A DNA stretch of 64,000 bases, taken from NCBI GenBank assembly GCA_964460785.1, contig CAYWQB010000002.1:248001-312000 (forward strand), in the 5' to 3' direction. Source of the DNA: CAYWQB01 sp964460785. Lineage in GTDB: Bacteria; Chlamydiota; Chlamydiia; Chlamydiales; CAYWQB01. The notes beneath the pieces are model-generated. The model was not told where the DNA came from and made no database searches. It saw nothing but the letters and a program-made list of their open reading frames with translations. Below, piece after piece: positions 1-7,520 of the stretch. Both the position numbers and the translations under genes were made by a program. The first letter of the stretch is position 1. Each line of letters starts with the position of its first letter.

Positions 1-406
1 CTTTCCAGAAAGCAGGTTCTGGGTTATGAGGAACCGTGATAACAATGAGGTCATAAAGCTCCCCTCCTTCTAAAGAACCACTATGCAGGTAGCGGTAATA
101 AAGAGCGTCTTGCCTTCTCTTGTTGGCAGCTTCTAAAAGGGCAGCTCGGTAATCCAAGCCAATTGTCAGCCAGCCAGGAAATTGAAGGGAAAACTGCTTT
201 GCTACAAAGCCATCGGCACAAGGGAAGAAAAGCGCGGTGCCTGCGGATGCTTTCACAAGGTTTTGTAGCATCCCCTTTGCATGCTCTGGCCAAACCTCCT
301 CCATAAAAAAGTCTTTTCCTTGTCCATGATCAACAAGCGGCTCCCACCACCCCCATGGGTAGACAGTAGTAGCAAAAAGGACAAAAGCCGAAAAAAGAGC
401 AATCAT
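1..406 (-). CDS. Secreted protein of unknown function, N-terminal part only
   Basis: An open minus-strand frame starts at an ATG at 406 and runs without a stop off the left edge, giving about 135 residues. The first 15 or so residues (MIALFSAFVLFATTVYP) look like a signal peptide or membrane anchor. A stop codon lies four codons upstream of this ATG, which fixes the start region. No clear Shine-Dalgarno is seen. The rest is aromatic-rich and matches no family I recognise. It is divergent from the secreted protein at 541, with a 134-base gap between them. The C-terminal part lies outside the window. Confidence 0.6.
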   Translation of the reverse strand, partial: MIALFSAFVLFATTVYPWGWWEPLVDHGQGKDFFMEEVWPEHAKGMLQNLVKASAGTALFFPCADGFVAKQFSLQFPGWLTIGLDYRAALLEAANKRRQDALYYRYLHSGSLEGGELYDLIVITVPHNPEPAFWK

Positions 407-540
407 ACGAAATAAAGGCTAATGAGGGGCAAAAAGCCTCTCAAAAACCAAAACTAAAGTCAATTAAAGATCTTATAGAAACTCCACCTTTGCGGGAAAA
501 TAGAGCGACAGGTATTTGTATAGATTCAGGGGGAAAAGGT

Positions 541-1356
541 ATGCGTCTTATTTTTTCTATTTTAGGCATTCTTATGCTGCCTACGCAAGTAGTCCTAGCT
601 CAAGTGTCTCCAGTTGATGCTAAACAAATGGAGGAAATCATCAATGGCTTCCTCAATAGCCAAAGGGAAAGCTCTAAAGAAGAGCAAGTCATCATTACTC
701 CTCCCTCCGCAGAACCTTCAGGCCAAGAGGCTGAAGAGGAAGAGGAGACCCGCACTCCTTACTTTGTTTACTATCAACATATTGCCTCCCCTGCTGTTGG
801 GGGGTTTACCTTACGCGATGGATCTGAATGGACTGCGTCAGCTAAAGATGCTCATGAAAACCTGGATTGGGGAAAAAATGATCAAGTCCAAGTGCGTATC
901 CTCAAAGACCAAGATCCCAGATTAGGCCCTACCAGCACGATCACAAATTTAACAAAGCAAGAAGTAATACAAGCGCAGCTAAGTCACCCGCCGACATCTC
1001 CCTCTTCAGCTCTTAGCAAGCTGCTTAAAAACAACCCCTCCCCTTCACAGAAAAAGCTGGATGTCATCCGAAAAAACCTCAAAATGGGGTCTATGATTGA
1101 ATTAGAGAATGGCGCTGTTTTTAATATTTCTCCTCTATTTATGTATCTCACTCGCTATTGGACAAAAGGGCAACCCATCCGTGCTGCTTTGACGGATGCA
1201 GAAGATGTACATAGCTTTATTCTTTACAACGCTTCCACACAAGAAAAGGTTGATGCTCTTCTCTCTACCCCACCAAACCCTCCTTACCGGCTAAAGATTT
1301 ATGATGAGGAGAAAATCTCTCTTCCTAACCAGCACCCTAGCAGTTACTATCCTTAG
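541..1356 (+). CDS. Secreted hypothetical protein with acidic linker
   Basis: 271 residues from the ATG at 541, preferred because GGGGGAAAAGG lies just upstream and the protein then begins with a typical Sec signal peptide (MRLIFSILGILMLPTQVVLA). A longer in-frame TTG start at 490 would bury that signal. After the signal comes a Glu-rich stretch near residues 60-75, then a folded-looking region rich in aromatic and charged residues. No known domain is recognised. An envelope or exported protein is inferred only from the signal peptide. Its stop overlaps the convergent pabC-like gene by 4 bases. Confidence 0.65.
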   Translation: MRLIFSILGILMLPTQVVLAQVSPVDAKQMEEIINGFLNSQRESSKEEQVIITPPSAEPSGQEAEEEEETRTPYFVYYQHIASPAVGGFTLRDGSEWTASAKDAHENLDWGKNDQVQVRILKDQDPRLGPTSTITNLTKQEVIQAQLSHPPTSPSSALSKLLKNNPSPSQKKLDVIRKNLKMGSMIELENGAVFNISPLFMYLTRYWTKGQPIRAALTDAEDVHSFILYNASTQEKVDALLSTPPNPPYRLKIYDEEKISLPNQHPSSYYP

Positions 1357-2111
1357 GTAGAATAGCATTTGCCATCAAGTGATTGAATAGGGATAGCTCC
1401 CGTCAAGCTATTACAACTATACAGACGACCATTTCTAGGTAGGTCTTGTCTCCTAATACAAACCTTCTTAAAGCGATCAGGCTGTCTTTCAATTTTGTCT
1501 CTTAAGAAGGTTCCTGCATATATGGGCAACTTTTCATAGTCTGGGGTATAGAACAAGCCCCCTTCTTCCCAAAAAACATTTGATGTACTCAGTTCTAAGA
1601 GGTAGCCATTTGCATCTACACAAAGAGCATCATCGGCCCCCTGCTTTTGCGCCCATTTTTTTAACCATAACCGTGGAGCATAAGAAAGAGTCTTTACCTG
1701 CTTGGGTAAGTAAAAAGGCTCTGGATACGTGACAATCGACAACCGAGGTGGTATGGAAGAAAGAGGAAAAAGCTTCCCTAGCCAATGCCCCTTCCTACAC
1801 CCTTGCCAAAGAGGAGATTGGGACTCTTCTTCTGGAATGAGACAGAGCTTCAACCGCATCCTCTGCCCCCTACAGTGCACAAGAGAAAGCCATTGTTCTA
1901 CAGCCTCTTTGGATAAAGAAGGATAAGTAATTTCAAGCTCCTGAGCTTGCTTCATCAACGATTGATAGTGCTGATCAAAGTGACAAACCTCTCCTCTTTC
2001 ATTGACTAAAAGAGTGGAAAAGATCCCATCCCCCCACCAAAGCGCTCGTTGATAAACTGTAGGAGAAAGCGCCTCTTCTAAAATAGCCTGGTTATCAAGA
2101 AAAAGGTACAT
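1353..2111 (-). CDS. pabC: Aminotransferase class IV, 4-amino-4-deoxychorismate lyase-like
   Basis: 252 residues of the PLP fold-type IV family. PabC converts aminodeoxychorismate to p-aminobenzoate and pyruvate for folate synthesis. Aligned by eye to E. coli PabC, Lys140 in QVKTLSY occupies the Schiff-base lysine position, 20 residues before the conserved GADDAL segment. ELSTSNVFW matches the family segment (E-x-S/C-x-x-N-x-F) that binds the cofactor phosphate. It overlaps the 3' end of pabB by 17 bases, so the two are surely co-transcribed. A branched-chain or D-amino-acid aminotransferase is the alternative, but the pabB partner argues for PabC. Confidence 0.8.
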   Translation of the reverse strand: MYLFLDNQAILEEALSPTVYQRALWWGDGIFSTLLVNERGEVCHFDQHYQSLMKQAQELEITYPSLSKEAVEQWLSLVHCRGQRMRLKLCLIPEEESQSPLWQGCRKGHWLGKLFPLSSIPPRLSIVTYPEPFYLPKQVKTLSYAPRLWLKKWAQKQGADDALCVDANGYLLELSTSNVFWEEGGLFYTPDYEKLPIYAGTFLRDKIERQPDRFKKVCIRRQDLPRNGRLYSCNSLTGAIPIQSLDGKCYST

Positions 2112-3447
2112 CGATCCCTCGGCACACTGGATGTAGTAGCCCCTGGTACTTAGTCCAGGTCTCTTCCCATTCTTGTTGGAGGTTGGAAGAGGCTAAAATA
2201 GCGCCTCCAGACCGAATGTAAGCCTCTCCACTTTCCGCATAAAAGCTACGAATGGCCACATTAAAGTCAAAATCTCCACTCTCTGTAAAATAGCCAATAG
2301 CTCCTGTATAGATCCCTCGAGCTTGTTTTTCCAAGTCATAAATGATCTGTAGCGCCCTTTGCTTAGGGCATCCAGAAATCGAGCCAGGAGGGAAACAAGA
2401 TTCAAGTACATTAATCCCTTCATCAGCCTCCTGGAGCTTGCCTTGTACCTTAGAGCTTAAATGCCAAAGGTAAGGGTAAGCATCACACCTTCTTTCTTCT
2501 AGGACCTGCACACTCCCTACCTGACAGACCCGACTTAAATCATTGCGCATCAAGTCTGTGATCATCACAAGCTCTGAATTATTTTTCTCACTCGCAATTA
2601 GAGCATCTCTTACCTTTAAATCTTCTATTGGGTCTACCTTTCTTCTCGCAGTCCCCTTAATTGGCTGAGTTTCTACTAATTTCTCTTGTTTAGTCAAAAA
2701 ACACTCAGGAGAAAGAGAAAGAATGTGCCCCTTTGGTAGAGCTAAAAAAGCACCAAAAGGCGTTGGAGCGTGTTGCATCAACGACTTAAACCAACCAAAT
2801 GGTAGCCCAGAATAAGAGATCTTTAGGCAACGTGACAGACAAAGCTGGTAAACATCTCCCGCCCGCAAATACTCTTTTAACCTCTCGAAATTTTGACAGT
2901 AGCTGCTATATGAATCCACTAGCGAACATGCATCTACATGAAAAGATTCATCGAGTAAGGGTGCAAAAAGAAAAGCCCACTCCTCTTTCTTCACTCGATC
3001 AACCAATAGAGCTGCAGCCTCTGTCAAGTGACAACTAGCATGCACAAAAAGCTCTAGTTTTTTTGAGGAGCGTTGCCAACGAAAAAGAAGGGAGGGTTCA
3101 ACAAACCAACTCAAGGCATGAGGGGGAGTATAAGCTGAAACGTGTGGACAACATCTACTATAAGCGCCCATTTCATAACTTAAAAACCCAAGATACTTAG
3201 GTAGCCCTTCACAACTTGAGGAAGAAAAGGTGAGCTCATTGCGAAGCTTATGCCAGGGATCTTTATGATCTGCTGGGACTTCAATCACTCGATGAGGATA
3301 GAGAGCTAAATAACTAACGTTATGCCCCTCATACCCTCTTCCTGAATGTAAAAATATAGTCCCAATGGTTTGTGCATATTTTTGAGCTAAATGGAGTAAC
3401 TGCTCTTCTTCAACTGCAAATGGAACAGTTTCCACATGTTTAAGCAC
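2095..3447 (-). CDS. pabB: Aminodeoxychorismate synthase component I
   Basis: 450 residues of the chorismate-utilising family. The catalytic core holds the PIKGTARR motif, the segment DLMRNDLSRVC and the C-terminal PPGSISGCPKQRALQII and YTGAIGYF blocks typical of PabB/TrpE. With a PabA glutaminase, PabB aminates chorismate to aminodeoxychorismate, and the PabC-like neighbour completes p-aminobenzoate. TrpE is the alternative, but linkage to pabC and a folK gene at 54896 favour folate. No pabA glutaminase is present in the window, so it must be elsewhere or shared with another amidotransferase. It lies 3 bases downstream of yebC in a minus-strand operon. Confidence 0.85.
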   Translation of the reverse strand: MLKHVETVPFAVEEEQLLHLAQKYAQTIGTIFLHSGRGYEGHNVSYLALYPHRVIEVPADHKDPWHKLRNELTFSSSSCEGLPKYLGFLSYEMGAYSRCCPHVSAYTPPHALSWFVEPSLLFRWQRSSKKLELFVHASCHLTEAAALLVDRVKKEEWAFLFAPLLDESFHVDACSLVDSYSSYCQNFERLKEYLRAGDVYQLCLSRCLKISYSGLPFGWFKSLMQHAPTPFGAFLALPKGHILSLSPECFLTKQEKLVETQPIKGTARRKVDPIEDLKVRDALIASEKNNSELVMITDLMRNDLSRVCQVGSVQVLEERRCDAYPYLWHLSSKVQGKLQEADEGINVLESCFPPGSISGCPKQRALQIIYDLEKQARGIYTGAIGYFTESGDFDFNVAIRSFYAESGEAYIRSGGAILASSNLQQEWEETWTKYQGLLHPVCRGIDVPFS

Positions 3448-3450
3448 TGT

Positions 3451-4170
3451 TTATACAGACTCCATATTGTGGAAGACTGCTTGCACATCATCAAGTTCCT
3501 CTAGCCAATCAATCAGCTCCTGGTTTGCTTGCTGAGATTCTTCATCACAGCTAACAAGCACGCGCCCCATATGCTCTAGGTCACACTTAGTTTGAGAGAT
3601 CTCTTTCTCATCCAACGCTTCTTTGACTTGATAAAGCTCTTCTGCTGGAGTTAGGATCAAAAACTCTTCCTCTAAAGGTTCAAAGTCATCCGCTCCAGCT
3701 TCTGTAACAAGCATGAACAGCTCATCTTCTTCAATGGAGCTCTTAGGAACGAGGATCACACCTTTACGATCAAAGTTAAAAGCCACTGATCCAGGAGAGG
3801 CAATGGACCCTCCTTTTTTATTGGTAGCAATGCGCATATCCGAAGCAATCCGATTTTTATTATCCGTGATCACTTCGACTAAAATCCCAACTCCATTGTG
3901 CCCATATAGCTCATAAAGCATTTCATAAAGCTCTTCTTGGTCTGGGCTAGATGCTTTTTTGATATTGCGGTCCACTGTATCCATGGGCATGTTGACTTCT
4001 CGTGCCTTCTGCACAGCCAGGCGCAACCTCGGATTTGATTTTGGGTCTGCTCCGCCCAACTTCACTGCAGATACAATCTCTTTGATTACACGAGAAAACT
4101 CTTTGCCCTTTTTAGCGTCTGCACGCCCTTTCTTATGCTTGATATTTGCCCATTTACTATGTCCAGCCAT
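3451..4170 (-). CDS. yebC: YebC/PmpR family protein
   Basis: 239 residues, full family length, starting MAGHSKWANIKHKKGRADAK, the hallmark N-terminus of YebC/TACO1 proteins. Family members have been described as transcriptional regulators and as factors that relieve ribosome stalling on difficult peptides. They act in the cytosol. Domains I-III are intact: the N-terminal helical part, the central NGVGILVEVITDNKNRI segment and the C-terminal acidic part. In Chlamydia yebC sits next to a GNAT gene and prfB, as here. It is preceded by the SprT-like gene with a 19-base gap. Confidence 0.93.
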   Translation of the reverse strand: MAGHSKWANIKHKKGRADAKKGKEFSRVIKEIVSAVKLGGADPKSNPRLRLAVQKAREVNMPMDTVDRNIKKASSPDQEELYEMLYELYGHNGVGILVEVITDNKNRIASDMRIATNKKGGSIASPGSVAFNFDRKGVILVPKSSIEEDELFMLVTEAGADDFEPLEEEFLILTPAEELYQVKEALDEKEISQTKCDLEHMGRVLVSCDEESQQANQELIDWLEELDDVQAVFHNMESV

Positions 4171-4189
4171 CTCTCGATTTCACCTCTTT

Positions 4190-4879
4190 TTATTTAAAAA
4201 AGACTGTTGGGTTTGCTTTTTCCCACTCCATTGCATCTTGAAAGTATGCAAACTCACGCTCTCGCTGTTTAAACTCTGCTCCGTGCATACGCATCCTTCC
4301 AGCTCGGTCCATATAGGGAGGAATAACGGCATGTAACATCTCATGATAGACCACAAAAGATACGTAAAAGTCCGGTACAACAGCTTGATCCAACTGCCGA
4401 TGAATTTTAATAAGCCTATAAAGCCGCAGATACTCCCCAAAAGTCATCGACCGCTTGCGCTTTTGCATCTTCTGTCCATACCATGTGATACGCAAGTCTA
4501 ATTCGTTGCAAAAGTAGTCTTTATTAATTGTCTGAAAAATTTCTTTTAAGTCGTATAGTTTTCCCTTTGTCTGGATGCGATCTTGAGGATACTCCTCAGC
4601 TAGGTCCACCTCTAATAAAGCCTCTTCAATGAACTTCCGAATCACCTTTTTGGCACTCTGTTGGTCTTTTTTCGCCCCATAAACAAAGTGCACTAATGCT
4701 TGCAGCACTGCATCAGGAGCCTGCACAAAAATTTTATGAACAGAGAGAAGAGCTTTCCTAAAAGACAAGCTCACCACACGCACCATGGTCTGGCGGTTGT
4801 TATTCAAGCATAAGTCTAAACGCCTTTTTCCAAGAAAAGGAGCCATTCTTGTTTGTAAATGCAGAAGCTCAGGAGTCAT
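4190..4879 (-). CDS. SprT-like zinc metallopeptidase-domain protein
   Basis: 229 residues. The C-terminal half carries YHEMLHAVIPP, a HExxH zinc site, followed by a further conserved His (RMHGAEFKQ) about 20 residues on. This is the arrangement of SprT-like/WLM peptidases. The segment YFCNELDLRITWYG just before it matches the typical N-x-x-x-F--L-x-x-I-x-W-x entry to SprT-like domains. No signal peptide is seen, so it is cytosolic. The substrate is unknown. SprT-like relatives in eukaryotes (Spartan) cleave DNA-protein crosslinks, but nothing here proves that role. It overlaps the upstream GNAT gene by 11 bases within the prfB-pabC operon. Confidence 0.7.
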   Translation of the reverse strand: MTPELLHLQTRMAPFLGKRRLDLCLNNNRQTMVRVVSLSFRKALLSVHKIFVQAPDAVLQALVHFVYGAKKDQQSAKKVIRKFIEEALLEVDLAEEYPQDRIQTKGKLYDLKEIFQTINKDYFCNELDLRITWYGQKMQKRKRSMTFGEYLRLYRLIKIHRQLDQAVVPDFYVSFVVYHEMLHAVIPPYMDRAGRMRMHGAEFKQREREFAYFQDAMEWEKANPTVFFK

Positions 4880-5372
4880 CTCTCAGCTCTTTTTCCATGC
4901 AAATTTTATCATCAATACTTCCCTCATTTGCAAACCACCCTTCCATGCGTGCAAATGTTGTAAACCCACGCTTTTCAAAAAAAGCAATTTCACTTTGAGA
5001 GCCTGCTGCAAATTCAACAGAAAGGACTTCTATGGCAAAGCGATGCTTCGCAACAAAGCAAAGGTGCTCTAATAGAGCATGGCCAACACCTCTTCTTCGC
5101 TTTTTTGGGTCTACGAGAAGAATCAGCGGACTATGGTGACGCAACTTCTCATAAGGTGGAAGCATTAGAGCTCCCACTCCTATACAAGAGCTCCCTTCAT
5201 AAGCAAAATAGACAGCTCCATACTCTATAAAAGAGAGCGTAAAGTCTAGCCACCAGCCATATTCTGCCTCACTTTTTGCAGGAAGGTTTTGAGAAACACT
5301 AGCCTCCTTCAACCATTGCAAGAAAAGATCTCGATGTTGAGGTGAAGAAGCTTGGTTAATGGAAAAATCCAT
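4869..5372 (-). CDS. GNAT family N-acetyltransferase
   Basis: 167 residues. The acetyl-CoA binding motif A is visible as LVDPKKRRRGVGHALLEHL (R/Q-x-x-G-x-G/A), followed by the family pattern in which a strand (FAIEVLSVEFAAGS) precedes FFEKRGF. AAGGAG-like spacing (aaaggagctataaggt) precedes the ATG. It acetylates an unknown amine substrate in the cytosol. It is the second of two adjacent GNAT genes of similar length, with a 3-base gap, but the two are too different by eye to be a recent duplication. Confidence 0.82.
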   Translation of the reverse strand: MDFSINQASSPQHRDLFLQWLKEASVSQNLPAKSEAEYGWWLDFTLSFIEYGAVYFAYEGSSCIGVGALMLPPYEKLRHHSPLILLVDPKKRRRGVGHALLEHLCFVAKHRFAIEVLSVEFAAGSQSEIAFFEKRGFTTFARMEGWFANEGSIDDKICMEKELRDDS

Positions 5373-5375
5373 ACC

Positions 5376-5861
5376 TTATAGCTCCTTTTGCATCATAATG
5401 CGGCCAATGTACTCACCTTGATCTTTGACCCACTTTTTCTGCATACCGACCTCTCGAAACCCCATGCGCTCGTATAAGCGGATTGCTGGGTTTCCTTCAT
5501 ACACCTCAAGATGAGCCACAGAAACTCCCAAATGCTCCTTACCATGATCCAATAATGTCTGTAGTAGCTTTCCTCCGATTCCCCGTCCTCGATATTGCGG
5601 ATCGACAATCAAAGTGAAAAGAGCTTCATGGCGAATCTTTTGATAAAACTGTAGCCAAAAAAGGGTCATAGCAACGGGGCGCTTCTGATCAAGAGCGGTG
5701 ATGCTACAACCAAAGCGGTTGTAGCTCATCCATCGGTTAATTGTATCGGTAACCTCTAGGGCTGTTTGCATAGGAAAGTTTCGCAGTACTGCAGGATCCT
5801 GAAACCAATCACGAAGAAAGGGAGCATCTTCATCCTTCGTATAGCGAATCTCCAGCTCCAT
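5376..5861 (-). CDS. GNAT family N-acetyltransferase
   Basis: 161 residues with motif A LIVDPQYRGRGIGGKLLQTL and the downstream AIRLYERMGFREVG block, both classic for GNAT enzymes of the RimI/YhhY type. In Chlamydia one acetyltransferase gene is found between yebC and prfB, and this is the better candidate for it. Its ATG overlaps the prfB stop codon by one base (TAATG), which implies translational coupling to release factor 2. The substrate is unknown. Confidence 0.85.
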   Translation of the reverse strand: MELEIRYTKDEDAPFLRDWFQDPAVLRNFPMQTALEVTDTINRWMSYNRFGCSITALDQKRPVAMTLFWLQFYQKIRHEALFTLIVDPQYRGRGIGGKLLQTLLDHGKEHLGVSVAHLEVYEGNPAIRLYERMGFREVGMQKKWVKDQGEYIGRIMMQKEL

Positions 5862-6959
5862 TAAGCAATCTCCTTTAGGTAGGCTGCAATGAACTCATCG
5901 AGGAGTTCCCCATCCATCATTGCCTGAATATTGCCTGATTCATACCCTGTACGGTTATCTTTGACAAGAGTGTAAGGCTGGAAGACATAGTTGCGAATTT
6001 GGCTTCCCCAAGCATTTTCTTTCTTATCCCCTTGCATCTGACGGATCGACGCTTCTCTCTCAGCGACTTCTTTTTCATAGAGCTTAGAGCGTAGCATCTT
6101 CATGCAGGTTTCTCTATTTTGAATCTGACTTCTCTGGCTTTGACAAGAAACAACAAACCCTGTGGGAAGGTGAGTAATACGGACAGCTGAGTCTGTTTTA
6201 TTGACATGTTGCCCCCCGGCACCCGAAGCGCGGTATGTATCAACCTTGAGATCTTCAGAGCGGATTTCGACTTCAATTTCATCTGTAATCTCTGGAGTCA
6301 CTTCAACAGAAGCAAAGCTCGTATGCCGTCTTGCATTACTATCAAAGGGAGAGATTCGTACAAGGCGGTGCACCCCCTTTTCAGACTTTGCATAACCAAA
6401 AGCAAAGTCTCCCTGCAGCTTTATTGTAATGCTTTTAATGCCAGCCACTTCTCCATCTAGGCAATCGACCACTTCGACTTTCCAGCCTCGTTGGGCTGCC
6501 CACCGTTGATACATGCGGCTCAGCATAGAGACCCAATCACAGGACTCTGTCCCTCCAGCTCCTGCATTAATTGTCAAAAAGCAGCTGCTACTATCCAGCT
6601 CCCCCGACAACATTTTTTTTAGTTCAAGAGCTTCTAATTTTTTTTGTAAAGCGACTAACTCATCAAGCATTTCTTGACAAAGCTCCTGGTCCCCCAGCTC
6701 TTTCACCTCAGGGAGAAGCTGCTCTACAGCTTGCAACCGTTCAGAAATTTCCTGGTAAGGAACAGTCCACTCTTTGAGAGCATTGACCTTGGCAATTGTC
6801 TTCTGTGCATGCTCCTTGTCATCCCAAAAGGAGCTCTCCTCCATCGATTTTTCTAATGAAGAAACTTCTTGCTGCTTTGCAGCGAGGTCAAAGATACCTC
6901 CACATTTCAGTCATTCGGGCATGGAGGTCGTTGTGGAGAGATTCAACTTCTTCGTACAT
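5861..6959 (-). CDS. prfB: Peptide chain release factor 2, with programmed +1 frameshift
   Basis: RF2 recognises UGA/UAA and triggers peptide release. The coding sequence is in two frames. A first frame starts at the ATG at 6959, encodes 23 residues ending WRYL and stops at UGA (6890-6888). The site reads AGG TAT CTT TGA C with a GGAGG element just upstream, the classic RF2 autoregulatory frameshift site. Skipping one base continues into DLAAKQQEVSSLEKSMEESS and gives 365 residues in total, the same length as E. coli RF2. The GGQ motif is in SGAGGQHVNKTDSA and the anticodon-like tripeptide is present as ISPFDSNARR. When RF2 is scarce, the UGA is read slowly and frameshifting rises. Confidence 0.95.
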
Positions 6960-6990
6960 AAAAAAACCTAAGACAAAATAACGACCCCTA

Positions 6991-7019
6991 AGCATACTTA
7001 GAATTTTCTAAAAAGTCAA
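6991..7019 (-). promoter_or_regulatory. Putative sigma-70-type promoter of the prfB operon
   Basis: On the minus strand TTGACT (7019-7014) and TATGCT (6996-6991) are separated by 17 bases. The -35 matches five of six and the -10 four of six consensus bases. The expected start of transcription lies about 25 bases upstream of the prfB ATG at 6959. Confidence 0.5.
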
Positions 7020-7028
7020 AGTGGTAGC

Positions 7029-7520
7029 ATGCAGTTTTTTCTTGATACTCTAGCCCTTTTGCTCATGCTTTCAGGCCTTGTAGCAACTCTTTTAAACCTT
7101 CCAGGTTGCCTACTCGTTTTTGCGGGAATTTTGTTTTCAGCCTGGCAAGGATCTTTTGTAGAGATCGGCCCCTGGTGGCTCTCAGCCTTTGCTTTAATCA
7201 CTCTGCTAGCTCTGTTTTTAGATAACTTGACCATGATGCTTGGCGCCAAAAGGTTTGGGGCCTCAAAATGGGGGATCATCGGAGCCTTTATTGGAGGCAT
7301 TACCTGCACCATTCTGCTTGGCCCTTTAGGCATCCTACTTGGTCCTTTGCTTGGTGCTTTGCTTTTTGAGCTTGTTGTAGCCAAAAAAGCTATCAAGGCT
7401 GCTTTTCATGCAGGAATAGGCTCTCTTATCGGGACTCTTCTTGGCATCATTGGCAAGCTTGCACTATCTGCAATGATGGTTGTGGGTTGGTTGATTATTG
7501 AGATTCGCTCATATTTTTAA
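7029..7520 (+). CDS. DUF456 family membrane protein
   Basis: 163 very hydrophobic residues with about four to five membrane segments and the glycine-rich pattern of DUF456 proteins (GASKWGIIGAFIGGI, LLGPLGILLGPLLGALLFE and a C-terminal FHAGIGSLIGTLLGIIGKL). The two G-rich repeats suggest membrane-embedded glycine zippers. Function is unknown for the family. It stands alone on the plus strand, divergent from prfB, and its last 26 bases overlap the 3' end of the convergent nucleotidyltransferase-like gene. Confidence 0.8.
   Translation: MQFFLDTLALLLMLSGLVATLLNLPGCLLVFAGILFSAWQGSFVEIGPWWLSAFALITLLALFLDNLTMMLGAKRFGASKWGIIGAFIGGITCTILLGPLGILLGPLLGALLFELVVAKKAIKAAFHAGIGSLIGTLLGIIGKLALSAMMVVGWLIIEIRSYF

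Noticed and set aside
424..442. Hairpin GAGGGGC/GCCTCTC with an A-loop between the first two genes as a terminator
   Set aside because: It lies in the leader of a divergent gene pair, and neither strand has a T-run in the right place.
614..925. A 103-codon frame inside the secreted protein gene
   Set aside because: It lies in a second frame of a gene with a clear signal peptide, is Lys-rich by base composition and has no start signal.
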